The notes beneath the pieces were generated by a model that saw only the letters and a program-made list of their open reading frames with translations, was not told the DNA's origin and made no database searches. From Streptomyces sp. NBC_00448 (GTDB lineage: Bacteria; Actinomycetota; Actinomycetes; Streptomycetales; Streptomycetaceae): a stretch of DNA of 64,000 bases. A program made the translations under genes and the position numbers. Positions 1 through 8,440 of this stretch are shown piece after piece. Location of the stretch: NCBI RefSeq assembly GCF_036014115.1, contig NZ_CP107913.1, forward strand, positions 6,441,501-6,505,500. The letters are read 5' to 3'. Position 1 is the first letter of the stretch, and each line of letters begins with the position of its first letter.

Positions 1-797
1 GCCTGCTGCGGGGTGGTCACCACGAGGATCTCCGCGTTCGGCACGAGCTGCGCGACGGAGATCGCGATGTCGCCGGTGCCGGGCGGCAGGTCGAGCAGCA
101 GGACGTCCAGGTCGCCCCAGTAGACGTCCGCGAGGAACTGCTGGAGCGCGCGGTGCAGCATCGGCCCGCGCCACACCACCGGCGCGTTGCCGGGGGTGAA
201 CATGCCGATCGAGATGACCTTCACACCGTTCGCCGACGGCGGCATGATCATGTTCTCGACCTGGGTGGGACGGCCCTCCGCGCCGAGCATCCGCGGCACG
301 CTGTGCCCGTAGATGTCCGCGTCGACCACGCCGACCTTCAACCCGTCCGCGGCCATCGCGGCGGCGAGGTTCACCGTCACCGAGGACTTGCCGACCCCGC
401 CCTTGCCGGAGGCGACCGCGTAGACCCGGGTCAGCGAGCCGGGCTGGGCGAAGGGGATCTCCCGCTCGGCCTGGCCGCCGCGCAGCGAGGACGCCAGCTC
501 GCGGCGCTGCTCGTCGCTCATCACGTCCAGCGCCACCCGCACCGACGTCACCCCGGCCACGCCCTGCACCGCTGCCGTGACCCGGCCGGTGATCTCGTCC
601 CGCATCGGGCAGCCGGACACGGTGAGGTAGACGGTGACGGCGACCGAGCCGTCGGCGGCGATGTCGACGGATTTCACCATGCCGAGTTCGGTGATCGGCT
701 TGTGGATCTCCGGGTCGTCAACGGTCGCCAGCGCGGCGCGTACAGCGTCGTCGGTGGGGGTGCCGGTCGGGGTAGAACCGTGCAGAGCGGTAGCCAT
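1..797 (-). CDS. mrp: Mrp/NBP35-type P-loop Fe-S cluster carrier ATPase, 3' end outside window
   Basis: The start ATG is at 795-797 on the minus strand and the C-terminus runs off the left edge. The first ~95 residues form a DUF59/MIP18-like domain (residues like DDPEIHKPITELGMV and the SGCPMRD motif). Next come the deviant Walker A GKGGVGKSS near residue 137, VVDADIYGHSVPRMLG, and LLLDLPPGTGD. This order is typical of actinobacterial Mrp/ApbC proteins, which bind and transfer Fe-S clusters in the cytoplasm using ATP; that role is family knowledge. About 265 residues are visible of a usual ~370. It is followed 33 nt away by the DUF1003 gene on the same strand. Family assignment is firm; in vivo targets are unknown. 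Confidence 0.93.
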   Translation of the reverse strand, partial: MATALHGSTPTGTPTDDAVRAALATVDDPEIHKPITELGMVKSVDIAADGSVAVTVYLTVSGCPMRDEITGRVTAAVQGVAGVTSVRVALDVMSDEQRRELASSLRGGQAEREIPFAQPGSLTRVYAVASGKGGVGKSSVTVNLAAAMAADGLKVGVVDADIYGHSVPRMLGAEGRPTQVENMIMPPSANGVKVISIGMFTPGNAPVVWRGPMLHRALQQFLADVYWGDLDVLLLDLPPGTGDIAISVAQLVPNAEILVVTTPQQ

Positions 798-830
798 ACG
801 CACGAGGATACGGCGGTCCCGAGCGGCCCT

Positions 831-1451
831 TCAGCGGCCCCGGCCGTCGCCTTCGTCACTGCGCGGGCGGCGCTGGTCACCGTGCCGGTCCTGGCCGTGC
901 CGCTCGTTGCGCCGCTCGGCACGGTGCCGCTGCTCGTCGATCTCCTTGACCAGGTCCTGGAGTTCCGAGCGAATCCAGTCCCGCGTGGCGACCTCGCCCA
1001 GGCCCATCCGCAGTGCGGCCACCTCCCGGGTCAGGTACTCGGTGTCGGCGATGTTCCGTTCGTTCTGCTTGCGGTCCTGTTCGAGATTGACCCGGTCCCG
1101 GTCGTCCTGCCGGTTCTGCGCGAGCAGGATCAGCGGGGCCGCGTAGGACGCCTGCAGCGACAGCATCAACGTCAGGAAGATGAACGGGTAGTGGTCGAAC
1201 TGGAAGTTCCGTGGCGCGAAGACGTTCCACAGCACCCAGACGATGATGATCACCGTCATCCAGACGATGAACCGCCCGGTGCCGAGGAAGCGCGCCACCC
1301 GCTCGGAGAGTTTGCCGAACGCGTCCGGGTCGTAGGACGGCAGCAGGCTGCGGCGCGGTTCGCGCGGCTGGTCCAGCCGGTTCTTGCGCGGCCGTCCGGT
1401 CGCCGTGGCCCCCGCCGGGTGGCGGGTCCGCTCGCGCTCGTCAGCGGCCAT
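831..1451 (-). CDS. DUF1003 domain membrane protein
   Basis: 206 aa. An N-terminal basic stretch precedes the conserved SYDPDAFGKLSERVARFLGTG segment. Two closely spaced membrane helices follow (about residues 62-80 and 90-112), with the ASYAAPLILLAQNRQ and DRDRVNLEQDRKQNE signature of DUF1003. The C-terminus is a charged Arg/Asp/His-rich tail. The start codon lies 11 nt inside the end of the upstream MgtE-N/CBS gene, so the two are very probably co-transcribed and translationally coupled. The biochemical function of DUF1003 is not established. The fixed pairing with an MgtE-N/CBS protein in actinobacteria suggests a role in ion or membrane homeostasis, which is inference. Confidence 0.92.
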   Translation of the reverse strand: MAADERERTRHPAGATATGRPRKNRLDQPREPRRSLLPSYDPDAFGKLSERVARFLGTGRFIVWMTVIIIVWVLWNVFAPRNFQFDHYPFIFLTLMLSLQASYAAPLILLAQNRQDDRDRVNLEQDRKQNERNIADTEYLTREVAALRMGLGEVATRDWIRSELQDLVKEIDEQRHRAERRNERHGQDRHGDQRRPRSDEGDGRGR

Positions 1452-2844
1452 CGGGTGCCTCCGCGCGCTCGTCCGTGCCGCGGCCGTCCGCGTCGTCGTC
1501 CCCGTCCGTGCCGCTGTCCGTGCCGCCCTCCGCGCCGTACAGCGCGGTCTCCCGCCAGTCGTCCGGCAGCAGGTGGTCCAGCACGTCGTCCACGGTCACC
1601 GCGCCGACCAGCGAACCGCTCTCGTCCACCACCGGCGCGGAGATCATGTTGTACGTGGCCAGGAAGCTCGTCACCGACGGCAGCGCGGTCTCCGGGCCCA
1701 GCGGCTGCAGGTCGGTGTCCACGATCGCGCCGAGCAGGGTGAAGGGCGGGTCGCGCAGCAGGCGCTGGAAGTGCACCAGGCCGAGGTACTTCCCGGTCGG
1801 GGTGTCGTCCGGGGGCCGGCACACGTATACCTGGGCGGCCAGCGCGGGGGACAGGTCGGGGTTGCGGATGCGGGCCAGCGCGTCGGCCACGGTCGCGTCC
1901 GGGCGCAGCACGATCGGCTCGGTGGTCATCAGCCCGCCCGCGGTGCGCTCCTCGTACGACAGCAGCCGCCGTACGCCCGCGGCCTCCTGGGGCTGCATCA
2001 GGGTGAGGAGGCGTTCCTGCTCGTCCGTCGGCAGCTCGGCGAGCAGGTCGGCGGCGTCGTCGGGGTCCATCGCCTCCAGCACGTCCGCGGCCCGCTCCTC
2101 CTTGAGCTTGCTGAGGATCTCCACCTGGTCGTCGTCCGGCAGTTCCTCCAGGACGTCGGCGAGCCGGTCGTCGTCGAGGGCGGCGGCCACCTCGCCGCGG
2201 CGCTTGGGCGACAGGTGGTGCAGCACGTTCGCCAGGTCGGCCGGGCGCAGTTGCTCGAAGGTCGCCACCAGGTTCTCCGCGCCCTGGCCCTCCTCGGCGA
2301 GCGAGAAGCCGCTCACCGCCGACCAGTCCACGGTCAGCGCCTCGCCTCGGCGGCGCAGCGCCCCGCTCTTGCCGCGCCGGACGAAGACCTTGTCGATCTC
2401 CCAGTCCCGCCGGGAGGGCAGCTGGGTCATGGACACATCGAGCACGGTGACCTCGACGGACAGGGCCTCGTCGGCGGCGGAGCGGGCCACGGCGGTGGGG
2501 GTCTCGGCGGGGGAGCCCGACTCGTCGGTGGCCAGCCGCACCCTGCGGTCGAGCAGCTCGCCCAGCACCAGCGTCTCGGTCGGCCGCTGCTCGAAGCGCC
2601 GCATGTTCACCACGCCGGTGGTGATGACCTGACCGGACTCCACACCGGTGACCCGGGTCATGGGCAGGAAGATCCGGCGCCGGCTGACCACCTCGACGAC
2701 CAGGCCCAGCACCCGGGGCGGGCGCCCTCCGACGCGCAGCATGACGACCACGTCGCGCACCCGCCCGACCTGGTCGCCGTTCGGATCGAAGACGGCGACC
2801 CCGGCCAGGTGCGAGACGAAGACCCGAGGGGCGCCTGCCGCCAT
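1441..2844 (-). CDS. MgtE-N/CBS domain protein lacking a transport domain
   Basis: 467 aa. Residues ~8-110 resemble a PRC-barrel-like beta domain (FVSHLAGVAVFDPNGDQVGRVRDVVV). Residues ~200-300 are the MgtE intracellular superhelical N domain with repeated ELPDDDQVEIL / LLAELPTDEQERLL units. Two CBS motifs follow (TTEPIVLRPDATVADALARI; SAPVVDESGSLVGAVTVDDV). The C-terminus is an acidic Asp/Gly-rich tail. True MgtE channels continue into five membrane helices, and none are present here. The protein therefore looks like a soluble Mg2+- or nucleotide-sensing module rather than a transporter (inference). It overlaps the DUF1003 gene and lies about 2.5 kb from corA. The start is ATG with GGAGG just upstream. 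Confidence 0.88.
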   Translation of the reverse strand: MAAGAPRVFVSHLAGVAVFDPNGDQVGRVRDVVVMLRVGGRPPRVLGLVVEVVSRRRIFLPMTRVTGVESGQVITTGVVNMRRFEQRPTETLVLGELLDRRVRLATDESGSPAETPTAVARSAADEALSVEVTVLDVSMTQLPSRRDWEIDKVFVRRGKSGALRRRGEALTVDWSAVSGFSLAEEGQGAENLVATFEQLRPADLANVLHHLSPKRRGEVAAALDDDRLADVLEELPDDDQVEILSKLKEERAADVLEAMDPDDAADLLAELPTDEQERLLTLMQPQEAAGVRRLLSYEERTAGGLMTTEPIVLRPDATVADALARIRNPDLSPALAAQVYVCRPPDDTPTGKYLGLVHFQRLLRDPPFTLLGAIVDTDLQPLGPETALPSVTSFLATYNMISAPVVDESGSLVGAVTVDDVLDHLLPDDWRETALYGAEGGTDSGTDGDDDADGRGTDERAEAPDGR

Positions 2845-3020
2845 GTTGGGGGCCTCCTACGGTCCGCGGAGGGCTGCTCCGGTGCCTGCGGGCCACACCC
2901 GCCGCACCCGCTCAGGCTACTCCGGGCCGATCTTGCCTGCCCCATGGGATGGTCCCCGGGAGTAACCCTGCGGTAGCTTCGAGGCCGCCCGCAGCCGCCG
3001 TCCCTGGAGGAAGAGAACCC

Positions 3021-3743
3021 GTGCACCACGGCCGCAGGACTGTCGCCGCCGCCCTGACCGCGCTCGGCGCGAGCGGTCTGCTCACCGGTTGCCTCGGCTT
3101 CGGGGGCGACCCCGACGCGGGCACCAACGGCGTCGGCAAGCTTCCGGCACGGACCATCGAGCAGAAGGCGAAGTCCGCCGCCGCGAGCGCCGCCGCCGTA
3201 CGGCTGGCCGGCACCGTGGTCAGCGGCGGCCGGACCTACCGCCTCGACATGCGGCTGCGCGCCAACGGCGGGGTCGGCGAGGTCACCAGCAAGGGCGACA
3301 CCTTCCAGCTGCTGCGGGTCGACGACGCCCTCTACCTCAAGGCCGGCGCCGACTTCTACGGTGACGGCGGCAGCGACAAGGACAGCAAGGCCGCCGCCGC
3401 GAAGCTCAACGGCAAGTACGTCAAGGTGCCGCCGAACGACCCCTCCTACCAGCAGTTCTCCGGGTTCACCGACAAGAAGACGCTGCTCGCCGACCTCTTC
3501 GTGCTGGACGGCACGGTCAGGACCGGCGCCCACCGCAAGGTCGGCTCCACCAGGACCATCGCGCTCGACGGCACCAAGGGCGGCTCGCTGGACGTCTCCC
3601 TCAAGGACACGCCCTACCCGCTGCGCTACGAGCGCGTCGGGGGCGCGGGCACCTTGACCCTCTCGGACTGGGGCCAGGACTTCACCCTGGCCGCCCCGGC
3701 CAAGTCCGAGGTGCTGGACTACGGCAAGACCGTCGGCAAGTAG
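3021..3743 (+). CDS. putative LppX/LprG-like lipoprotein
   Basis: 240 aa from a GTG preceded by GGAGGAAGAG; an upstream in-frame start at 2949 has no ribosome site. The N-terminus is a lipoprotein signal with lipobox LLTGC, followed by GFGGD. The mature part has short beta-rich segments (GTVVSGGRTYRLDMRLRA, ALYLKAGADFY, GKYVKVP) of the kind seen in the LppX/LprAFG fold, which can hold hydrophobic ligands. It should be anchored on the outer face of the membrane. It resembles the lipoprotein at 49395-50180 in length and in the YLKA...GK(Y/W)V(K/R)(V/L)P and (L/I)SDWG/FSDFG segments, so the two are probably paralogues. Ligand unknown. Confidence 0.8.
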   Translation: MHHGRRTVAAALTALGASGLLTGCLGFGGDPDAGTNGVGKLPARTIEQKAKSAAASAAAVRLAGTVVSGGRTYRLDMRLRANGGVGEVTSKGDTFQLLRVDDALYLKAGADFYGDGGSDKDSKAAAAKLNGKYVKVPPNDPSYQQFSGFTDKKTLLADLFVLDGTVRTGAHRKVGSTRTIALDGTKGGSLDVSLKDTPYPLRYERVGGAGTLTLSDWGQDFTLAAPAKSEVLDYGKTVGK

Positions 3744-3787
3744 CGCACCCGCCTCGATTCGCCCCGCCCCGGGCGCCGCGTCCGCGG

Positions 3788-4339
3788 TCAGGTCCTGCGA
3801 CGCCGGGCGAGCAGCTTCGGCAGTCCCGCGGGCGCGGGGGAGCGGGTGGTCGCCGAGGTGGCGACGGGGGCGACGGCGCCCGAGGTGTCGGGCATCGCGC
3901 CCGGGTGCTCCGGCACGCTCCCGGTCGGCGCCAGCCGGAAGACCTGGCACTCGGCCGCCCACCGCGACGGCACCGACTCGGCGTCGACCGCGTTGAGCCG
4001 CTTGCCCTTCAGCTCGCCGACGGCGGCCTCCCACGGCTCGCCGTGCGGCGCCAGCACCTCGACCCGCGCGGACCAGGTGACCAGCCGCCCGCCCTTGTCC
4101 TTGCTGCGTACGGTCACGGTCGCGGTCCCGCCGTCCACCAGCCCCGGCACCGGCTGCTCGCCGGGCCCGGCGACGAGGTGCAGGCTCCCGTCCAGCCACA
4201 GGTGCCACACCGCCTGGCCGTTGACCCAGACCAGCCCGGACTTCTTCGTGGCCTCCTCCACCAGGGCCGACAACTCCTCGTCGGCGGAAGGCACGGCGGA
4301 GGGCGCGGGGGAGGCGGGCGGCGTGGACGGCGTCGACAT
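3788..4339 (-). CDS. hypothetical protein conserved in streptomycetes
   Basis: 183 aa. After a Pro/Ser/Ala-rich N-terminus there is a compact folded-looking region (ELSALVEEATKKSGLVWVN, AVWHLWLDGSLHLVAGPGEQPVPGL, TVTVRSKDKGGRLVTWSARV). This reads like a small beta-barrel with conserved Trp residues, somewhat reminiscent of flavin-reductase-like split barrels but without clear cofactor residues. The tail is Ala/Pro-rich and ends in RRRRT. It has no signal peptide or membrane segment. It lies 28 nt after the EamA gene on the same strand. I do not recognise a function. Confidence 0.72.
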   Translation of the reverse strand: MSTPSTPPASPAPSAVPSADEELSALVEEATKKSGLVWVNGQAVWHLWLDGSLHLVAGPGEQPVPGLVDGGTATVTVRSKDKGGRLVTWSARVEVLAPHGEPWEAAVGELKGKRLNAVDAESVPSRWAAECQVFRLAPTGSVPEHPGAMPDTSGAVAPVATSATTRSPAPAGLPKLLARRRRT

Positions 4340-4367
4340 GTGCCCAGGTTAGTGCCCCGTTTGCGGA

Positions 4368-5303
4368 CTAGCGGCGGCGGTCGGAGAGGATCACCAGGGC
4401 CAGGCCGCCGAGGATCACCAGCAGCGCGGGATACGCGGCCGCCGGCGGGGTCTGGCCGAGCCACAGCCCCGCGATCAGCGCGGCACCCGGGGTCTCCAGC
4501 AGGATCGCGGTCGAGGTGGTCGACGGCCCCAGGCCCCGCACCACCCGGTTCAGCAGCGAGTGGCCCAGCAACTGCGCCGCCACCGTCAGCGCGGCGATCT
4601 TCAGCCAGGTCTCCCCGTCGTACCCGGCCAGCGCCGACCCGGAGACCAGGCACGCGCACAGCAGGGCCACCGCCGTGGTCGTGTAGCAGACGAAGGTGTA
4701 CGCGGTGGTCGTCGCGGTCCGCCGCACCTCCGAGCCGAGCAGCATGTAGACGGCCGCGGCCAGCCCGGCGCCGAGCGCCAGCGCGTCGCCGACCAGCGCC
4801 CGGCCGTCCGTCGACAGGTCGATCCCGGTGAGGATCAGCACGCCCACGACCGCGAGCGCGGTGCCGCCCCACACCAGCCGCGGCGGGCGGTGGCCGCGCA
4901 GCCGCAGGATCAGGGTGGTCCAGATCGGCGTCGTGGTGCACAGGGCGGTCGAGGTGGCGACCGACGTCATGTTCAGGCTCGGCAGCCACATCCCGAAGTG
5001 CGCGGCCAGCACCAGCCCGGCCAGCGCCGACAGGCCCAGCGCGCGCCGGCCCATCCGCCGCAGCTCGCCGCGGTGCCGCCACAGCGCCACCGGGCTGAGC
5101 ACCCCCACGGCCATCGCGTTCCGCCAGAAGGCGATGGCCAGCGCGGGTGCGGCCGTCGCCGCGATCAGGGGGGCCGAGAAGGACACACCCGCGATCGCCA
5201 CGCCCAGCAGCGTCAGGTCCACTCCACGCCCGGCCTCGGGCGCTTTCTCGTCCGCCGCCGATGCCGCACGGGGCGGGGTGGCGGTGCTCTCGGGAGTGGT
5301 CAC
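4368..5303 (-). CDS. EamA/DMT-superfamily transporter
   Basis: 311 aa from a GTG at 5301-5303. About ten hydrophobic helices are arranged as two EamA repeats. The first contains FWRNAMAVGVLSP and the ...STALCTTTPIWTTLILRL segment; the second contains LLNRVVRGLGPSTTSTAILLETPGAALIAGLWLGQ. Family members are inner-membrane exporters of amino acids or other metabolites, but the substrate cannot be read from the sequence. The reading frame continues upstream as an open frame antisense to corA, which is not coding. Same strand as the hypothetical gene downstream and corA upstream. Confidence 0.88.
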   Translation of the reverse strand: MTTPESTATPPRAASAADEKAPEAGRGVDLTLLGVAIAGVSFSAPLIAATAAPALAIAFWRNAMAVGVLSPVALWRHRGELRRMGRRALGLSALAGLVLAAHFGMWLPSLNMTSVATSTALCTTTPIWTTLILRLRGHRPPRLVWGGTALAVVGVLILTGIDLSTDGRALVGDALALGAGLAAAVYMLLGSEVRRTATTTAYTFVCYTTTAVALLCACLVSGSALAGYDGETWLKIAALTVAAQLLGHSLLNRVVRGLGPSTTSTAILLETPGAALIAGLWLGQTPPAAAYPALLVILGGLALVILSDRRR

Positions 5304-5368
5304 CGCACAAGCGTACGGGCCCGCCGCGGGCCGGCCGTACCACTCCGGAGGGGACTCCGGGGGCGTCC

Positions 5369-6514
5369 CTACAGCCATCCGTTGCGGCGGAAGCCCCGGT
5401 GGATCGCGTAACAGATCGCCAGGGTCGCGGCGAGCACGACGGGATAGCTGTACTTCCAGCCGAGTTCGGGCATGTGCTTGAAGTTCATGCCGTACACACC
5501 GGTGATCATGGTCGGCACCGCGAGGATGGCCGCCCACGCGGTGATCTTGCGCATGTCCTCGTTCTGCACGACGGTGGCCTGCGCGAGGTTGGCCTGGAGG
5601 ATGGAGTTGAGCAGGTCGTCGAACCCGGTGACCTGCTCGTGCACCCGCGCGACGTGGTCGGCCACGTCTCGGAAGTACTTCTGGATCTCCGGGTCGATCA
5701 GCCGCATCGGCCGCTCGCCGAGCAGCTGCATGGGCCGCAGCAGCGGGGACACCGCCCGCTTGAACTCCAGCACTTCCCGCTTGAGCTGGTAGATCCGCCC
5801 GGCGTCGCCACCGCGCGAGGTCTTCCCGTTGTCGGCGGAGAAGACGTCGATCTCCACCTCGTCGATGTCGTCCTGCACCGCCTCGGAGACCGCGAGGTAG
5901 TCGTCGACGACCTGGTCCGCGATCGCGTGCAGTACGGCCGAGGGGCCCTTGGCCAGCAGCTCCGGGTCGTCCTCCAGCCGGTGCCGCAGCGCGCGCAGCG
6001 ACCCGTGCCCACCATGTCGGACGGTGATCACGAAGTAGCGTCCGGTGAAGACCATCACCTCGCCGCTCTCCACCACCTCGCTGGTGGAGGTGAGCTCGGC
6101 GTGCTCGACGTAGCGGATCGTCTTGAAGACGGCGAAGAGCGAGTTGTCGTACCGCTCCAACTTCGGCCGCTGGTGGGCGTGGACGGCGTCCTCGACCGCC
6201 AGCGGGTGCAGGCCGAACTCCTCGGCGATGCCCGCGAACTCCTGCTCGGTGGGCTCGTGCAGCCCGATCCACACGAAGCCGTCGCTGCCGTCGCACTGCG
6301 GCCCGGGCCGCCCGGCGCGCACCATCTTCAGCGCCTCGTGCGGGTCCGTGACGTCGCCGTGGCGCAGGCCGTCGCGGTAGACCGCGCAGTCCACGATCGC
6401 GCTGGCGGCGCGCGGCTCCGGGACGGGGTCGTACTCGTAGGACGTGGTGGTCCTGCGCAGGGTCGGCCGCAGGGCAGGACGGACTACTGCACGCAGGTCG
6501 CGGATCATCGACAT
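5369..6514 (-). CDS. corA: CorA magnesium/cobalt transport protein
   Basis: 381 aa. I chose the ATG at 6512-6514 because GGAG sits 6 nt upstream; an in-frame ATG 42 nt earlier lacks a site. The large cytoplasmic domain includes FVWIGLHEPTEQEF and HPLAVEDA, and long helices lead to two C-terminal membrane segments. The invariant GMN selectivity motif appears as VYGMNF near residue 341, followed by an MPELGW loop. This is the pentameric Mg2+/Co2+ channel of the CorA family. It is the third Mg-related item in the first 7 kb, after the MgtE-N/CBS and DUF1003 genes. An unusual structured intergenic region lies upstream (6515-6934). Confidence 0.95.
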   Translation of the reverse strand: MSMIRDLRAVVRPALRPTLRRTTTSYEYDPVPEPRAASAIVDCAVYRDGLRHGDVTDPHEALKMVRAGRPGPQCDGSDGFVWIGLHEPTEQEFAGIAEEFGLHPLAVEDAVHAHQRPKLERYDNSLFAVFKTIRYVEHAELTSTSEVVESGEVMVFTGRYFVITVRHGGHGSLRALRHRLEDDPELLAKGPSAVLHAIADQVVDDYLAVSEAVQDDIDEVEIDVFSADNGKTSRGGDAGRIYQLKREVLEFKRAVSPLLRPMQLLGERPMRLIDPEIQKYFRDVADHVARVHEQVTGFDDLLNSILQANLAQATVVQNEDMRKITAWAAILAVPTMITGVYGMNFKHMPELGWKYSYPVVLAATLAICYAIHRGFRRNGWL

Positions 6515-6934
6515 GGCAAGCTCCTTCACGGACTGGCCGACGGCATGGCGCCGCACTGAAATGCGGATCAGGGCGTGGTGATCGCAGGCAGTTCAGGGCG
6601 CTCTTCCGCTGTCGCGGGCTCCGCGGGAGCTGTGCCTCCCCCTCACATCCGGTGGGGGTGGACCGCGACTCGCGAGGTGACGCGTTTTGGACCCGGTCAG
6701 CCGGGTAGAGAACGCGTGACGTGCGAGTACTGCGGGGAATTCAGCGCGCGAAATGGCATACGGAAGAGCTGCCGGTACTGCACGGTCGACTCGGATCCAT
6801 GTCAGTCCCCACCTCCTCCGGTCGATCCCCGCTGAGGGATGTCCTTGGTGCGCGAGTGAACGCCCTACCTTAGCAAGTCCGAGCACCTCCTCGGTGCCGC
6901 CTTACCGGTTCTGTACGCGTTCTATGCTCGCCGT
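6515..6934. other. 420-bp divergent intergenic region with several hairpins
   Basis: The region separates corA (left) from the SUFU-domain gene (right). GC is lower than in the flanking genes. I see short inverted repeats near 6551-6566 (CCGCA/TGCGG), 6647-6660 (CCCCC/GGGGG), 6680-6717 (nested, listed separately) and 6874-6888 (GCACC/GGTGC). A -10-like TATGCT at 6923-6928 lies 6 nt before the ATG at 6935. One plus-strand reading frame contains a CEYC...CRYC pattern but has no ribosome site and poor codon bias, so I do not call it a gene. An RNA leader or bidirectional control region is possible. Confidence 0.5.
6680..6717. other. nested inverted repeat (two-helix hairpin)
   Basis: Outer arms ACGCGTT (6680-6686) and AACGCGT (6711-6717) are perfectly complementary. 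Inside, ACCCGG (6691-6696) and CCGGGT (6701-6706) pair around a TCAG tetraloop. A symmetric 4/4 internal loop (TTGG/AGAG) separates the two helices. It is not followed by a T-run, so it does not look like a terminator. It could act as RNA on either strand or as a DNA dyad. Confidence 0.6.
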
Positions 6935-7522
6935 ATGGCTGATGTCCTGGCGCTCGTCGAAGCGCGGCTGTCCGATGTCCTCGGCGCGCCCGACGCCCGC
7001 GCCGCGGTCACCTTCGTCGGCACCGACCGGGTCGAGGTGCTCCGCTACACCACCGGTGACCTGGTGCGATACGCCACACTCGGGATGTCCGCGCAGCCGA
7101 TGGCCGACCCGCTCGCCACCGTGGCGGACCCGCTGCGCGGGCCGCGCGGAGAGCTGCTGCTCACCGTCCGGGCGGGGCTCGCCGACACCGACAAAGTGCT
7201 GCGCCCGCTGGCCGTGCTCGCCGCCTCCCCTCAGGTGGAGGGCCTCGTCATCGCGCCCGGCGGCTCCCTCGACACCACCGAGCCGCTGTGGCCGGGGGCG
7301 CCCTTCTCCGCGGTGCTCGTCGCCGAACCCGGCGGTCTCGTGCCGGACCTCACGCTCCCCGAACCCCTCGACCCGGTCCGCTTCTTCCCGCTCCTGCCGA
7401 TGACCCCGGCCGAGGCCGCGTGGAAACGCGTGCACGGTGCCGCGGCGCTCCAGGACCGCTGGCTGGCCCACGAGACGGATCTGCGGGACGCCCTGCGGAC
7501 GGCGGTGCCCCTGACCGCCTAG
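6935..7522 (+). CDS. suppressor-of-fused (SUFU) domain protein
   Basis: 195 aa. The start ATGGCTGATG follows a -10-like TATGCT by only 6 nt, so the message may be leaderless. The sequence (VTFVGTDRVEVLRYTTGDLVRYATLGMS; GPRGELLLTVRAG; PGAPFSAVLVAEPGGL; FFPLLPMTPAEAAWKRVHGA) matches the bacterial suppressor-of-fused-like domain family found throughout streptomycetes. It has no signal or membrane segment and is probably cytoplasmic. The bacterial role is unknown. It is followed 72 nt later by the DUF6758 gene on the same strand. Confidence 0.85.
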   Translation: MADVLALVEARLSDVLGAPDARAAVTFVGTDRVEVLRYTTGDLVRYATLGMSAQPMADPLATVADPLRGPRGELLLTVRAGLADTDKVLRPLAVLAASPQVEGLVIAPGGSLDTTEPLWPGAPFSAVLVAEPGGLVPDLTLPEPLDPVRFFPLLPMTPAEAAWKRVHGAAALQDRWLAHETDLRDALRTAVPLTA

Positions 7523-7594
7523 GGTGCGCGGCGGCGGGTCCGGACGGGTGATCGTCCTTGACGTGGGGAGGGGCCAGGAGGAGCGTAAGGGTCT

Positions 7595-8233
7595 ATGAGG
7601 GGCGAACCCAGTTGCCCGAAGTGCGGTGGCAGGGTCCGTGCGCCCGGACTCTTCGCCGATTCCTGGCAGTGCGACGTGCACGGGACCGTGTATCCGCTCC
7701 AGCCGGTGGTGCCTCCCAGTGTCGAAGCGCTCGGCGTCGTCGTGAACCGCTCCCAGGTGCCGGTCTGGATGCCCTGGCCGCTGCCGGTCGGCTGGCTCTT
7801 CTCCGGAGTGGCCGCCGCCGGTGACGACCGCAGCGGCGGCCGTGCCACCGCCGTCTCCTGCTCGGGGCCGGGGCCGCTCGGAGGTCCCGGTGAACTCATG
7901 CTCGTGGCAGAGGAGTTGGGGGTCGGGCTCGGCGCGCGCTTCGCCGGGATCGACGGGCCCGACCCCGGTCCGAACATGTGCGTGGACATGCCGCCGCACG
8001 CGAAGGTCCTCGCGGCCGGGCGCCCCACACCCCTCTGGCACGTCGCGGGCGTCCCCGACGACCGCGTGGTCTTCGCCGGCGAGGCCCGCGGGCTCTGGCT
8101 GTGGGCGATCGTCTGGCCCGAGCAGACCGGGTTGCTGATGTACGACGAGCTCGTCCTCACGGATTTGCGGGACGCCGGCGCCGAGGTGGACCTCCTGCCG
8201 TGCGGCGCGCTCGCCCCCCGCCTTATCGCGTAG
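7595..8233 (+). CDS. DUF6758 family protein
   Basis: 212 aa. It starts with a small zinc-binding-like knuckle, CPKCGGRV near residue 7, then SWQCDVHG. The rest is a conserved globular domain with RSQVPVWMPWPLPVGWLFSG, DDRSGGRATAVSCSGPGP and MYDELVLTDLRDAGAEVDLLPCGAL. An AGGAGG-like site (gccaggagga) precedes the ATG. It forms a likely two-gene unit with the SUFU-domain gene. The family has no assigned function. The Cys pairs suggest metal binding (inference). Confidence 0.83.
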   Translation: MRGEPSCPKCGGRVRAPGLFADSWQCDVHGTVYPLQPVVPPSVEALGVVVNRSQVPVWMPWPLPVGWLFSGVAAAGDDRSGGRATAVSCSGPGPLGGPGELMLVAEELGVGLGARFAGIDGPDPGPNMCVDMPPHAKVLAAGRPTPLWHVAGVPDDRVVFAGEARGLWLWAIVWPEQTGLLMYDELVLTDLRDAGAEVDLLPCGALAPRLIA

Positions 8234-8440
8234 CGGTGCCCCTGACCTTCCGGGGGAGTGTGTTCTGTCGGTTGAGGGACCACCTGTTGGTGGTGGGTTG
8301 CGCGCGAGGTACCCCGCGCCCCTGGATGTGCCCGGGTGTTCCCCGGGCAAGCACGGTGGGAGCCGTACGACGGAACGCACCACCCGGGCGGGTTATCCTG
8401 GCGACGGCCACCCAACCCCCAGCCACCCGCGGAGCGAGTC

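Noticed and set aside
4368..6296. 642-codon minus-strand open frame covering the EamA gene and most of corA
   Set aside because: Upstream of 5303 it runs out of frame through the corA gene; high GC keeps alternate frames open. Only the EamA part is coding.
6575..6835. 86-codon plus-strand frame with a CEYC...CRYC pattern
   Set aside because: No ribosome site, poor codon-position bias, and it crosses a strong hairpin; the Cys pairs alone are not enough to call a zinc-ribbon protein.
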